From: Paenactinomyces guangxiensis
GTDB taxonomy: Bacteria; Bacillota; Bacilli; Thermoactinomycetales; Thermoactinomycetaceae
Direction: 5' to 3'
DNA length: 64,000 nt
Assembly (NCBI RefSeq): GCF_016055185.1
Contig: NZ_JAECVR010000012.1
Span: 1 to 64,000 of the forward strand
Shown here: in pieces, positions 38,831-47,570 of the stretch
Numbering within the stretch: position 1 is the stretch's first letter
How the letters are laid out: every line of letters starts with the position of its first letter
Translations under genes and position numbers: made by a program
The notes under the pieces: model-generated
Seen by the model: only the letters and a program-made list of their open reading frames with translations
Told to the model about the DNA's origin: nothing
Databases searched by the model: none

Positions 38831-39778
38831 ATGAAACTTACTAAATCCGACCGCATACAAGGAGGTTTCTGGGGCCTTCTTGTTGGAGATGCCCTTGGAG
38901 TTCCCTATGAATTTCATCCGGCTAATGAAATCCCGCCGCAGTCTGATATCGATTTTACCCCTCCTGCCGGGTTTCATCGGGCACATGCAAGTGTTCCGCC
39001 CGGTACCTGGTCAGATGATGGGGCTCAAGCTCTATGTTTGTTGGATTCATTGCTTACCTGCGGTGATATGAATCCGGATGATTTTGCGAATCGTCTGCTG
39101 GAATGGTATGAAAAAGGCAAATGGGCAGTAGATGGTTATGTATTTGATGTAGGTAATCAGACCTCGGAGGCGATTCGTGCTTTCCGGGCCGGAACACCCT
39201 CAACCAAAGCAGGCTTTGTACGCCCAAACGGGAAGGGAAACGGTTCACTGATGCGGGTCCTCCCTCTGGCATTGTGGCATCAGGGGACGGATGCAGACTT
39301 GATAGAGGATGCTCATTTGCAATCGACGGTCACGCATGGTCATCCTTGTAATCAAGTTTGTTGTGCACTCTATTGTATTTGGGTCAGACGGGTTCTGTCC
39401 GGTATGCAAGCAGAGGATGCCTACCTTGATGCAGTATCGACTCTGCGTGATATATATTCGGGCCATTCAACGTATTTGCAGGAGCTTGAATGGGAGATCC
39501 GGCCGGATGAAGAACCACACAGTGAGGGAAGCGGATATGTCGTGGATAGTTTAAGGAGCGTAAGGCTCACCATTTCTCAGGGTTCTTATGAAGAGGTAAT
39601 CAAAGCAGCTGTCGCACTGGGGAACGACACGGATACAAATGCAGCAATCGCGGGCGGTTTGGCCGGTGTCAGGGACGGGCTTACTGCTATTCCGGAAAAA
39701 TGGATGGAAAATTTGCGTGGCCGAGAGTTTGCTGAGCCCTTATTAAAAAAGCTTCTTGATTTGTCAGGGGAGGGTTAA
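38831..39778 (+). CDS. ADP-ribosylglycohydrolase-family protein
   Basis: About 315 residues of the DraG/ARH fold. The magnesium-binding motifs are GTWSDDGAQALCLLDSL near residue 60 and GNDTDTNAAIAGGLAG near the C-terminus, and the GNGSLMRVLPLAL segment is typical. Such enzymes remove ADP-ribose from arginine or other groups. I chose ATG 38831, with AAAAAGGAG 8 bases upstream; a frame extending to 38765 would add 22 unlike residues. It follows nrdB by about 165 bp, and no ADP-ribosyltransferase gene is in view. Confidence 0.88.
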   Translation: MKLTKSDRIQGGFWGLLVGDALGVPYEFHPANEIPPQSDIDFTPPAGFHRAHASVPPGTWSDDGAQALCLLDSLLTCGDMNPDDFANRLLEWYEKGKWAVDGYVFDVGNQTSEAIRAFRAGTPSTKAGFVRPNGKGNGSLMRVLPLALWHQGTDADLIEDAHLQSTVTHGHPCNQVCCALYCIWVRRVLSGMQAEDAYLDAVSTLRDIYSGHSTYLQELEWEIRPDEEPHSEGSGYVVDSLRSVRLTISQGSYEEVIKAAVALGNDTDTNAAIAGGLAGVRDGLTAIPEKWMENLRGREFAEPLLKKLLDLSGEG

Positions 39779-39817
39779 GAGTTGGTAACCTTTTGGCGAA
39801 AGGTATTCCAAACGTAC

Positions 39818-40756
39818 CTAAGGCAAAAGGCATTCCTGCGGGGGAATATCAACAAAAGCTTGAATACTGGGTTGCCTTAAAGTATGACCATCGATCCATT
39901 CGGTAAAGTTCACTTTCACCGTGATTTCAGGTTTTAACCATATCGTTTGTTTTGACCTTGGTGGTTTGTTTACAAATGGCATGGTCGATTCAATCAGGGG
40001 CTTTATGCTTTTGGTTAGTTCATACCAATCCTTTTGGGTTAAGCGTCCTGTTCCGGCGTGACCAATATACCAGAGTCGGCCATCATGATCAAAGAGTCCA
40101 AGAAGGAGAGAATTCACAATCGTATCTCTTAGGGTGACGCCTCCGACCACGGCAATCAAGTCTTTATAAAATTTTTTCTTTCTCCAGCGTTGATCTTTCC
40201 CATTAATTAAATAGCTGCTTGAAAGGTCTTTTACTACAAGGCCTTCCATTTCTTGTGCCTTGATTACTTCATACAAAGCCTTTGCATCATCAAAATTTTC
40301 CACTAACTGCACATAATCCTTTGGTTTAATTATTTCAGAGAGGATTTTTTGTCTCTCAGCAAGTGAATGAGAGATCACCCATTGATCATTAAAGTATAGA
40401 ACGTCGAATATCATGTAGGTAATCGGGATATTTTTCATTACGGTTATCACATTGCTTAGTTTCGTTATTCCGTCTCTCTTCATTACCTTATAAAAAGAGG
40501 GTTTTCCATCTTTTAATGCAATAATCTCACCGTCTAATATTACAGATCTTGCTGAGCAATACTCTGAAACTTTTACCAGTTCGGGGTAATGAACAGTTCG
40601 CTCGTTTAACTTACGATTAAATAATCTCACTTCGTCTCCGTCATAATAGGTCAATACCCGAACACCGTCCCATTTGACTTGGGCCACCCATTGTGGGCCA
40701 TCAGGTAATGGATCCGTATTAATTGGCTCGAAAGGAATAACCGGTTTCAATTGCAT
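39818..40756 (-). CDS. ligD: ATP-dependent DNA ligase (LigD ligase-domain type)
   Basis: 312 residues. The adenylation lysine is K28 in motif I (QVKWDGVR). Further nucleotidyltransferase motifs follow (FNRKLNERT, VILDGEIIAL, MIFDVLYF, EGLVVKDL, WRKKKFYKDL), and then an OB-fold with GHAGTGRL. It matches the ligase domain of bacterial LigD, without polymerase or nuclease domains. The LigD-type polymerase is a separate divergent gene at 41926. Together they would seal double-strand breaks by end joining, for example in spores. Ku is not in this window. Confidence 0.88.
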   Translation of the reverse strand: MQLKPVIPFEPINTDPLPDGPQWVAQVKWDGVRVLTYYDGDEVRLFNRKLNERTVHYPELVKVSEYCSARSVILDGEIIALKDGKPSFYKVMKRDGITKLSNVITVMKNIPITYMIFDVLYFNDQWVISHSLAERQKILSEIIKPKDYVQLVENFDDAKALYEVIKAQEMEGLVVKDLSSSYLINGKDQRWRKKKFYKDLIAVVGGVTLRDTIVNSLLLGLFDHDGRLWYIGHAGTGRLTQKDWYELTKSIKPLIESTMPFVNKPPRSKQTIWLKPEITVKVNFTEWIDGHTLRQPSIQAFVDIPPQECLLP

Positions 40757-40860
40757 CGTTGCCAGCCCTTTTTCCCTATATTCTTTCCCAAAAAACCAAC
40801 TAAAAAAAGAAGTTCCAATGATAAAGCACTTACAGGTTGCAATGGGATTGATTGTATTAC

Positions 40861-41226
40861 TTAAGATTCTCTTGCCCCATCATTGAAAACACGGAAGAGA
40901 TACTTATGAAAGAACCATTCGCCAATAGCTATACCTGCTGCTGAGAGGGCCGAGGCTTGAAAGGCAGGAAAGATCAAATCGTCCGTATGATACAGAGTGA
41001 CCATGGACCATATAACAATAAAGCTGAGTACAAGGTCACCAAGTGTCGCAAGTGTATTTCCAATCCGCGGCATAAGGAGAATATCACCTAAATATCCAAT
41101 CAGTGTTACAGCCAAACCGGTTAGGGCTACTGCCGTAAAAGGCACTGCAAATCTGAATCCCAAGATAAGATAAAGAATGGCAGTGCTCATGACAAATTTT
41201 ATCAATAGAGCAGTTACATGTTTCAT
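40861..41226 (-). CDS. DUF2512 (YndM-like) membrane protein
   Basis: 121 residues with four hydrophobic helices and the conserved start MKHVTALLIKFVMSTAILYLILG, matching the DUF2512/YndM family of spore-forming Bacillales. LPRIGN-like (LMPRIGNTLATLGDLVLSF) and GEWFFHKYLF segments are also typical. Function is unknown; the family is associated with sporulating species. It lies between the ligase and coat-like genes, on the same strand as both. Confidence 0.8.
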   Translation of the reverse strand: MKHVTALLIKFVMSTAILYLILGFRFAVPFTAVALTGLAVTLIGYLGDILLMPRIGNTLATLGDLVLSFIVIWSMVTLYHTDDLIFPAFQASALSAAGIAIGEWFFHKYLFRVFNDGARES

Positions 41227-41356
41227 GAAAATAGAGTCCTTTCATTTTTTAAAAAAAGTATCACCCGGACTGATTCATTTCAAACACAACTCCCCAAAAA
41301 ACATGAACAAAGACATCTCTAATGGCAAGAGATGTCTTTTGGTGTGAATGAGCACT

Positions 41357-41563
41357 TTAATAACGTCTGCGGCGCCTGCGCGGTGGGGGGGAAGGAATAA
41401 TGGGGAAAATGGGAAATGGTGGGTAAAAGTATGGCGGATAGTAGGGCGGGTATACTGGTGGATAGTAGGGCGGATAGAACTGTTGCTGGATTTCCGGCTG
41501 ATTAACTTCAGTCATGATTGAAATATCTGTTTCGTAACCATAAGAAGGGTTATTTGGATACAA
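41357..41563 (-). CDS. Pro/Tyr-rich low-complexity protein, probable spore coat or outer-layer component
   Basis: 68 residues. After a 28-residue polar start comes a run of PPYYPP-type repeats, then PFPIFPII and a basic RRRRRRY end. Pro/Tyr-rich repeats with a basic tail are usual in small spore coat proteins of Bacillales, but no exact family is recognised. TTG start at 41563 with AAAAGGAGG about 8 bases upstream, so it is expressed as a real gene. A second small gene of similar style, frameshifted, lies just upstream. Confidence 0.6.
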   Translation of the reverse strand: MYPNNPSYGYETDISIMTEVNQPEIQQQFYPPYYPPVYPPYYPPYFYPPFPIFPIIPSPPPRRRRRRY

Positions 41564-41590
41564 GATAAAAACCTCCTTTTTCCGCTATGA

Positions 41591-41823
41591 TTACCACGGT
41601 ACAAACGGACCAAATCGAAAAAACCCGAAAAACGGAAAGGGTCGGAAGAAGGGTACAATGGGGAACACCGGGAAAAACGGAGCCCATTGTCTTACTTCCG
41701 GTGAGTTCAACGAAGCCTGGTTGAATTCAACAGGATAAAGGTTTGGATCATGGTAAAATGGTTCGGTCTCACAACCGGTTGTATTTGTTCATATTCCGGT
41801 TGTTTGTAATCATGGGACATCAT
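41591..41823 (-). pseudogene. Small Phe/Pro-rich coat-like protein gene with a frameshift
   Basis: The start ATG 41823 follows AAGAGGG. The first frame reads MMSHDYKQPEYEQIQPV and then loses homology. The next frame continues ETEPFYHDPNLYPVEFNQAS and ends in a PFF/PFPFFGFF-rich tail, stopping at 41591. One indel near 41770 (CCGGTTGTGAG) would join them into about 77 residues. Its aromatic, proline-rich tail and position next to the PPYYPP protein suggest a coat-type paralogue. Confidence 0.5.
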
Positions 41824-41925
41824 GAACCCTCTTAAGCGTAATCTCTTTCATACGTTACTTTATGTCATAGCAGTCTGTTTGGTCATATGTCCTGGTTGAA
41901 TTGGGCTAAAACACAAGGAGAAAAT

Positions 41926-42828
41926 ATGAGTCAATACCGTTTGGTTCAAATTGATGGAGTTGAGATCAAAATCTCCAATCCGGATAAACTTCTGTTTCCC
42001 CAGGCAAATATATCCAAATGGGACTATGTGCTGTCCTGTACCCGCCTGGCTCCGTTTCTTCTTCCTTACTGTAAGGATCGGCATCTGACAACCATACGCT
42101 ACCCTGATGGGGTGAATAATGAATCATTTTTTCAAAAAAATGCTCCTGCTCATCGTCCCGAATGGGTGATGACGAAAACCGAAGGGGATATTGAATATAT
42201 CTTGTTAAACAATACTCCTACGTTAATATGGCTGGCTAACTTGGCTTGTCTGGAATTCCATGTTTCCTTTAACGTGGCAAACAATCCGAATCGGCCAAGT
42301 GAAGTCGTTTTTGATCTGGACCCCAGTACGGATGACTTTTCACGGGTTGTTGAAGTCGCTCTCTATACGCGGGAAATTTTGCACCAGATGGATCTGGACG
42401 GAGTGGTTAAGACCTCGGGAGCCAGCGGATTACAGGTTTATGTTCCGATTGAGCCAGAGTATTGTTATGAAGATACACGCAAGGTGAACCGGTTTATTGC
42501 TTATTATCTGGCTGAACAGTATCCTGACTTAATCACGATTGAACGGCGGGTGCAACATCGTGGGGATAAAGTTTATTTTGACTATCTGCAGCATTGGAAA
42601 AACAAAACGCTCATTGCCCCCTATTCACCTCGCGGCAAACCCGAAGCGACCGTATCCACGCCTTTGAAATGGGAGGAGTTAACTCCTGCGCTCTCTCCAA
42701 AACAGTGGACCCTTGCAACCGTTTTTCAACGACTCGAGCAATTGGGAGATTTATTTCAGCCTGTTTACCGTGGGCCGCGGTATGTCCTGGAACCCATTTT
42801 GAAATTTATTGAAAGACACAAGCTTTAA
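41926..42828 (+). CDS. ligD: LigD-type DNA polymerase/primase domain protein (non-homologous end joining)
   Basis: About 300 residues of the archaeo-eukaryotic primase fold found in LigD polymerase domains. The catalytic metal site is visible in VVFDLDPS (DxD), with LVKTSGASGLQVYVPI-type sequence (SGxxGxHV motif region) and the late YFDYLQ and APYSPRGKPEATVSTPLKW segments. These enzymes fill gaps, often with ribonucleotides, during end joining. The start ATG 41926 has AAGGAG 8-9 bases upstream. It stands as a single-domain gene apart from the ligase gene, which is on the opposite strand 1.2 kb away. Confidence 0.9.
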   Translation: MSQYRLVQIDGVEIKISNPDKLLFPQANISKWDYVLSCTRLAPFLLPYCKDRHLTTIRYPDGVNNESFFQKNAPAHRPEWVMTKTEGDIEYILLNNTPTLIWLANLACLEFHVSFNVANNPNRPSEVVFDLDPSTDDFSRVVEVALYTREILHQMDLDGVVKTSGASGLQVYVPIEPEYCYEDTRKVNRFIAYYLAEQYPDLITIERRVQHRGDKVYFDYLQHWKNKTLIAPYSPRGKPEATVSTPLKWEELTPALSPKQWTLATVFQRLEQLGDLFQPVYRGPRYVLEPILKFIERHKL

Positions 42829-42889
42829 TTCCCTTGTCTTTTGGTTCTATTTACGTTATGTTAGTCAAAACATAAATGAAGAGGAGGAA

Positions 42890-44197
42890 ATGTTTTTGAA
42901 ACGAATCTTCACCAATGCACTTTTGCTCCCTATGTCAGAGGAGGACTCCCCTGTTTTTCAGGGTGCTATGGGCATAGAAGGAGATCGGATTACATATATG
43001 GGGCCTGTTCCGCCAGCAGAACAGCTGGAGACTTATGATGAAGTGATTGACTTTAACGGTAAAGCAATCCTGCCCGGTTTTATCAATACTCATTGTCATG
43101 CGGCGATGTCTTTGCTACGCGGCTATGCAGATGACTTGCCATTAAAAAAATGGTTAGAAGAAGAAATGTGGCCGTTAGAAGCACGTTTTACACAGCGGCA
43201 GGTACATGCCGGGACCTCTTTATCTGTACTGGAAATGATAAAATCGGGAACCACTTGTTTTCTTGATATGTATGATCATATGGATACCGTAGGGGAAGTC
43301 GTCACCGAAGCAGGGATTCGCGCCTGTCTTTGCCGCGGGGTGATCGGGTTCGGAAGTGATGAATTAAGAGAGCATAAGTTCAAAGAAGCCGTACAGTTTG
43401 CAACAGAGTGGCATGGGCAGGCCAACGGACGGATCACAACGATGTTGTCCCCGCACGCCCCCTATACCTGCTCACCGGAATATATCCGTCAGTTTGTGGA
43501 AAAAGCGGCGGAGCTGAATCTGCCTCTTCATACGCATATGTCAGAAACGGCCGCCGAGGTGCAACAAAACGTGGATGATTACGGAGTGCGTCCGGTAGAA
43601 CATTTACGCAGACTCGGATTTTTTGACCTCCCTTCTTTAGTGGCTCATGCTGTTCATTTAACTGATGAAGAGATAGATATCCTGTTTGAATATGATGTTA
43701 AAATCGCTCACAACCCGGGCAGTAATCTCAAGTTGGGAAGCGGAGTCGCTCCGATCCCCAAAATGATTCAAAAAGGGATCCGCCCCTCCCTGGCAACAGA
43801 TGGAGCAGCAAGCAACAACAATCTTGATTTGTTGGAGGAAATACATCTGGCTGCGCTGATTCATAAAGGAGTTAATGAAGACCCTGAAGCAGTCCCGGCC
43901 CAAACAGCGTTGCGGATGGGAACCATCTATGGAGCGGAATCACTTTTTTTAGAGGGGCAAATCGGTACACTGGAAACAGGGAAAAAAGCGGACTTCATTA
44001 CCATTGATCTGACGGGTCCCCATATGCAGCCCCTTCATGATGTCATATCACACATTGTTTATTCCGCTTCCCGCAGTGATGTCATCGATGTTTACATTGA
44101 TGGAAAACCCATCATGCGTAACCGCGAATGTCTTACATTAGATGAAGAGAAAATTCGTTATGAAGCCATTCAGGCTTTTCAAGCAATTGCCAAATAA
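42890..44197 (+). CDS. mtaD: 5-methylthioadenosine/S-adenosylhomocysteine deaminase
   Basis: This 435-residue amidohydrolase converts methylthioadenosine or S-adenosylhomocysteine to the inosine form, linking to methionine and one-carbon recycling. Metal ligands are in FINTHCHAAMSLLRGY, LHTHMSET and AHAVHLTDEEI, with the final Asp in LATDGAASNNNLDLLEE. The start ATG 42890 follows AGAGGAGG closely. It is about 60 bp downstream of the LigD polymerase gene but functionally unrelated. No clear terminator is present, only an imperfect GCCA...TGGC hairpin near 44205-44220. Confidence 0.9.
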   Translation: MFLKRIFTNALLLPMSEEDSPVFQGAMGIEGDRITYMGPVPPAEQLETYDEVIDFNGKAILPGFINTHCHAAMSLLRGYADDLPLKKWLEEEMWPLEARFTQRQVHAGTSLSVLEMIKSGTTCFLDMYDHMDTVGEVVTEAGIRACLCRGVIGFGSDELREHKFKEAVQFATEWHGQANGRITTMLSPHAPYTCSPEYIRQFVEKAAELNLPLHTHMSETAAEVQQNVDDYGVRPVEHLRRLGFFDLPSLVAHAVHLTDEEIDILFEYDVKIAHNPGSNLKLGSGVAPIPKMIQKGIRPSLATDGAASNNNLDLLEEIHLAALIHKGVNEDPEAVPAQTALRMGTIYGAESLFLEGQIGTLETGKKADFITIDLTGPHMQPLHDVISHIVYSASRSDVIDVYIDGKPIMRNRECLTLDEEKIRYEAIQAFQAIAK

Positions 44198-44278
44198 AAA
44201 AACCCGCCAATTAACTGGCAGGTGGTAAATAAAGGCGGAAGGTATAGGCAGGAGATTCAAAGTTATACTAAAGTCAGG

Positions 44279-44473
44279 TTATACTTTCATATCTATCTCC
44301 AAGCGGAAGCGAAGCGGAAGTTCTTCTTCCTGATTAAACCAGTCGCGCTGCCGGGCTGAGGGGGACGCCCAGGACTCTGCATAGATAAATGATTCCACTT
44401 GTTTCAGTTCTTCTTGCGTCAAATGAGCCTGCAACAAATCATAAATCCAACCGGGAGAAGGGGAAAACGACAT
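44279..44473 (-). CDS. Small conserved-looking protein of unknown function
   Basis: 64 residues, with an excellent GGGAGGTGAG ribosome binding site before ATG 44473. It contains GWIYDLLQAHLTQEELKQVESFIYAE and an acidic C-terminus. I do not recognise the family. It is soluble and mainly helical by eye. Convergent with mtaD and divergent from the lipoprotein gene. Confidence 0.55.
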   Translation of the reverse strand: MSFSPSPGWIYDLLQAHLTQEELKQVESFIYAESWASPSARQRDWFNQEEELPLRFRLEIDMKV

Positions 44474-44642
44474 TCAACTCACCTCCCTTGTTGCGTATTT
44501 TTATTATCACCTAACGACAAACCGATATGAGTTACACATTTTACACCTATGCCCATTTATATGGGCTTTTTTCTTTGTTTTAGTGCTAAAAAAATCAAAT
44601 AGTTCGTAAGATGAATGCAAAACACGAAAGGAGGGGAAGTGT

Positions 44643-45323
44643 ATGCGTCTTTTTGCAGGTCTTATTTGTTTCCTTTTTCTGACTTCCTGTTCACTTCAAT
44701 CGTCGTCGGAGACCCATTTGCAATCGGCTAAAGAAAATGTACTTGCCATGAAAGAAAAACAATTGAACCGGGAAGTCCGGTTGGTGTTTTCCCAAAAGCT
44801 CGATCAGAGCAGTTATCCCTTTAAGGTACGGGTTAAAAAAGATGGTAAAGTCAGTGAATTGGAGGGCAGACAATTTTATGAAGACTGGTCATTACAGAAC
44901 AGGCATACGAATCAAATTCGCCTGGAGAAAAAGAATAGACAAGTGTTTATTTATTATTCCAATCAAAAAGAGACGTTATCATTAACTCAGGCGGGTCTTG
45001 TGTCACCAAGAGATCATTTGATTTTGATCAGAGATATGGCTCAAAATATTCGCGAGCTTTCTGCGATTAGGGTTCATGGCAAAAAAGCCGTACTTGCGGA
45101 AGTGAAGATAAATGAAGAAAAACTGGCTCAGCGATTGAAGGGTCGTATTTCGTCACCGCATGAACTTAATGCATTCTCGGGTATTTCCAATAAAGTCAAA
45201 GTGATTTACCTGCTTTCCTATATACCCGCCTCGAAAGAGTTACTGAGATTGCGTGTGAAAATTAACTCTCCAGATTCTCTGCAATATCAGGAAATTACGT
45301 ATGATTTTGCTTCATCAAGCTGA
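44643..45323 (+). CDS. Putative lipoprotein of unknown function
   Basis: 226 residues with a lipoprotein signal peptide: a hydrophobic stretch, then lipobox LTSC (Cys16). The mature part is rich in Lys/Gln and beta-prone segments, without a motif I know. It would be anchored to the outer face of the membrane. AAAGGAGGGG precedes ATG 44643. A terminator follows. The next genes encode a membrane protein and an FtsH-like protease, but they have their own start region, so linkage is only positional. Confidence 0.75.
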   Translation: MRLFAGLICFLFLTSCSLQSSSETHLQSAKENVLAMKEKQLNREVRLVFSQKLDQSSYPFKVRVKKDGKVSELEGRQFYEDWSLQNRHTNQIRLEKKNRQVFIYYSNQKETLSLTQAGLVSPRDHLILIRDMAQNIRELSAIRVHGKKAVLAEVKINEEKLAQRLKGRISSPHELNAFSGISNKVKVIYLLSYIPASKELLRLRVKINSPDSLQYQEITYDFASSS

Positions 45324-45357
45324 CCTTTGCGTAATTATTTAAACCTTTCCAAATGGA

Positions 45358-45386
45358 AGCCATGTAGCCGAACATGGCTTTTTTTA
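45358..45386 (+). terminator. Terminator after the lipoprotein gene
   Basis: AGCCATGT (45358-45365), loop AGCCGA, ACATGGCT (45372-45379), then a run of T. Rho-independent type, plus strand. Confidence 0.8.
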
Positions 45387-45513
45387 TGCAATAGTATCAG
45401 TCGTGTTGCCTGCTATGTGATTTCCAATCTTTCCTTTCAATTAACGTATATATATTATGATATACTTTTTATGTATTTTTTATTATACAGGTAAGAAAGG
45501 AGGCGTGACATCA

Positions 45514-46044
45514 GTGAAAGCTCAAGCAAATGTTACAGTAATCAGTCTGTTTGTCACGCTGTTTGTTTTGTTTGGAAGTTTTTTCGGATACCAATGGTGG
45601 TTTGTCAAAAAACCATTAGAATCTGTGATTAAGTCTTCCCCTCATGTGACTCTGAAACAGATGAAGGTTCAACCAGCAGAAGTAAAAATTGTTTTAAAGG
45701 CAGACCCGGAGTTTAAGCTTGTTTCTGATTACGATCCGCTCAGGAAAAAATTAAAGCAGATCAGCGGTAACCGAAACCTTGAATTGCAGGTGATGGATGA
45801 TCCGGGTCCGGAACTGAAAAACGCCTGGAACGAGATGGTATTTGGAGTAGAGGAAGGAATCGCGGGAAAACAGTATACAAAAATACCCCAAACAGTCGCT
45901 AAAGTGGCTAAGGATAGACAAATTGGATACAAAACTAAAATGGATGATGATTTTATTTATATTGAACTGTATAAGAAAGATCGTTTTATGTACCAGGTAC
46001 TCCCTTTGCATAAAATCGAAGGAGGGGTGAAGACTAATGGTTAA
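45514..46044 (+). CDS. Single-pass membrane protein coupled to the FtsH-like protease
   Basis: About 176 residues: one N-terminal transmembrane segment (VTVISLFVTLFVLFGSFFGYQWWF) and a soluble part of about 140 residues outside or inside the membrane. I recognise no domain. I chose GTG 45514, 11 bases after AAAGGAGG; GTG 45505 is too near the site. Its last codons overlap the start of the FtsH-like gene by 8 bases, so the two are translationally coupled and probably work as partners, for example as a substrate adaptor or inhibitor. Confidence 0.7.
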   Translation: MKAQANVTVISLFVTLFVLFGSFFGYQWWFVKKPLESVIKSSPHVTLKQMKVQPAEVKIVLKADPEFKLVSDYDPLRKKLKQISGNRNLELQVMDDPGPELKNAWNEMVFGVEEGIAGKQYTKIPQTVAKVAKDRQIGYKTKMDDDFIYIELYKKDRFMYQVLPLHKIEGGVKTNG

Positions 46045-47551
46045 AGCGATTGCGATTGGAACAGGTTTGGGGATTGTTGTTTTTTTGATTTACCTGGGGG
46101 TTAATCCATTGCCTCTTTTGATTTTTGCCGGAATTATAGCTGCTCTCGTCTTCGTGTCCGGAACCGGTGTAAATCAGCGGGGTTTTGGTGCCAATAAAAA
46201 AAGAAACAGCCGCAAAGACTCAATCCCTACCGTCGCCTTTGATGATATCGGGGGGCAAGAGCGGGCAAAAAAGGAATTAATGGAGGCACTGGACTTCTTA
46301 ATCTTTCATGATCAGATAGTTACGTACGGAATTCGGCCTATTAAAGGAATTTTGTTATCTGGTCCGCCGGGGACAGGGAAAACTCTGATGGCCAAGGCTG
46401 CTGCCCACTATACAAATTCTGTGTTTGTGAGTTCTTCCGGCAGTGAATTTGTGGAAATGTATGTGGGGGTAGGTGCTCAACGCATCCGGGATCTGTTCCG
46501 GGATGCACGGACTCTTGCCAGGAAAAAACGCAAGACTAGCGCAATTATTTTTATTGATGAGATTGATGTCATCGGCGGAAAAAGGGAAGGATCGCAACAT
46601 CGGGAGTATGACCAAACGCTGAATCAACTGTTGACGGAAATGGACGGGATTATAAGTAACCAGGATATTCGCATCCTGGTTATAGCTGCTACCAATCGCA
46701 AAGATATGCTGGATGCTGCTTTGCTCCGGCCGGGACGATTTGACAGGCATATCACGGTGGATCTCCCTGACAAAAAAGCACGTCTGCAAATTCTAAATTT
46801 GCACACACGCAATAAGCCTTTGTGTCCCGATGTTGATTTGGAACAGGTTGCCAGTGAGACCTTTGGTTTTTCCGGTGCTCAATTAGAAAGCTTAACCAAT
46901 GAAGCCGCAATTTATGCAATGCGGGAAAAACAGGAACAGATTCAGCAAAAACATCTCTCCCTTGCCATCGATAAAATAATGATGGGCGAGAAAACTGACC
47001 GTGAGGCCACTCAGGAGGAGAAAGAGCGAGTGGCGATCCATGAACTGGGTCATGCGATTATCTCGGAATTGGTTAGGCCCGGATCGGTATCGCAAGTGTC
47101 TCTGGCTCCCCGGGGACAAGCATTGGGGTATGTCCGCCATCATCCTGAACAGGATCGCTATCTTTACACAAGACAAAATTTGGAAGATCAGATCAAGGTC
47201 TGTTTGGCTGGTGCTGCTGCTGAACAGTATATATACAGAAACAAAAGCACCGGGGCCCGCAACGATTATGAGCAGGCCAACAGATATGCACGAATACTCA
47301 TTGAAGCAGGTTTGTCTCAATTGGGAATTATTGACCCGGAACTGATCAGCAAAGAAAAAATGCATGAGGAAACAACCAAAATTATCCGGCAATGTTTTGA
47401 ACGGACCTTTCAGCATATACGTCAATTCCACACTTTATTCCAGAACTGCTTGCACATTCTTTTAAAAGAAGAAGTATTGTCCGGCGATGAGTTCCGAAAT
47501 TTGTTAAAGCAATATGCTCATGAAACTGCTAAAATAGACAGGGTTAATTGA
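46037..47551 (+). CDS. FtsH-like membrane AAA+ zinc metalloprotease, short form
   Basis: 504 residues with two closely spaced N-terminal transmembrane helices (about 4-20 and 26-42), so no large periplasmic domain. Walker A is GPPGTGKT (109-116), Walker B IIFIDEID (170-177), the second region of homology AATNRKDMLDAALLRPGRFDR, and the M41 zinc site HELGH (335-339), with the third ligand in STGARNDYEQANR. All catalytic parts of an ATP-dependent protease are present. It is clearly shorter than housekeeping FtsH (about 640 residues), mostly through loss of the extracytoplasmic domain and C-terminal tail. A specialised, perhaps sporulation-linked, protease is inferred. Confidence 0.88.
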   Translation: MVKAIAIGTGLGIVVFLIYLGVNPLPLLIFAGIIAALVFVSGTGVNQRGFGANKKRNSRKDSIPTVAFDDIGGQERAKKELMEALDFLIFHDQIVTYGIRPIKGILLSGPPGTGKTLMAKAAAHYTNSVFVSSSGSEFVEMYVGVGAQRIRDLFRDARTLARKKRKTSAIIFIDEIDVIGGKREGSQHREYDQTLNQLLTEMDGIISNQDIRILVIAATNRKDMLDAALLRPGRFDRHITVDLPDKKARLQILNLHTRNKPLCPDVDLEQVASETFGFSGAQLESLTNEAAIYAMREKQEQIQQKHLSLAIDKIMMGEKTDREATQEEKERVAIHELGHAIISELVRPGSVSQVSLAPRGQALGYVRHHPEQDRYLYTRQNLEDQIKVCLAGAAAEQYIYRNKSTGARNDYEQANRYARILIEAGLSQLGIIDPELISKEKMHEETTKIIRQCFERTFQHIRQFHTLFQNCLHILLKEEVLSGDEFRNLLKQYAHETAKIDRVN

Positions 47552-47570
47552 GCGAAAGGAGTACCAACCA

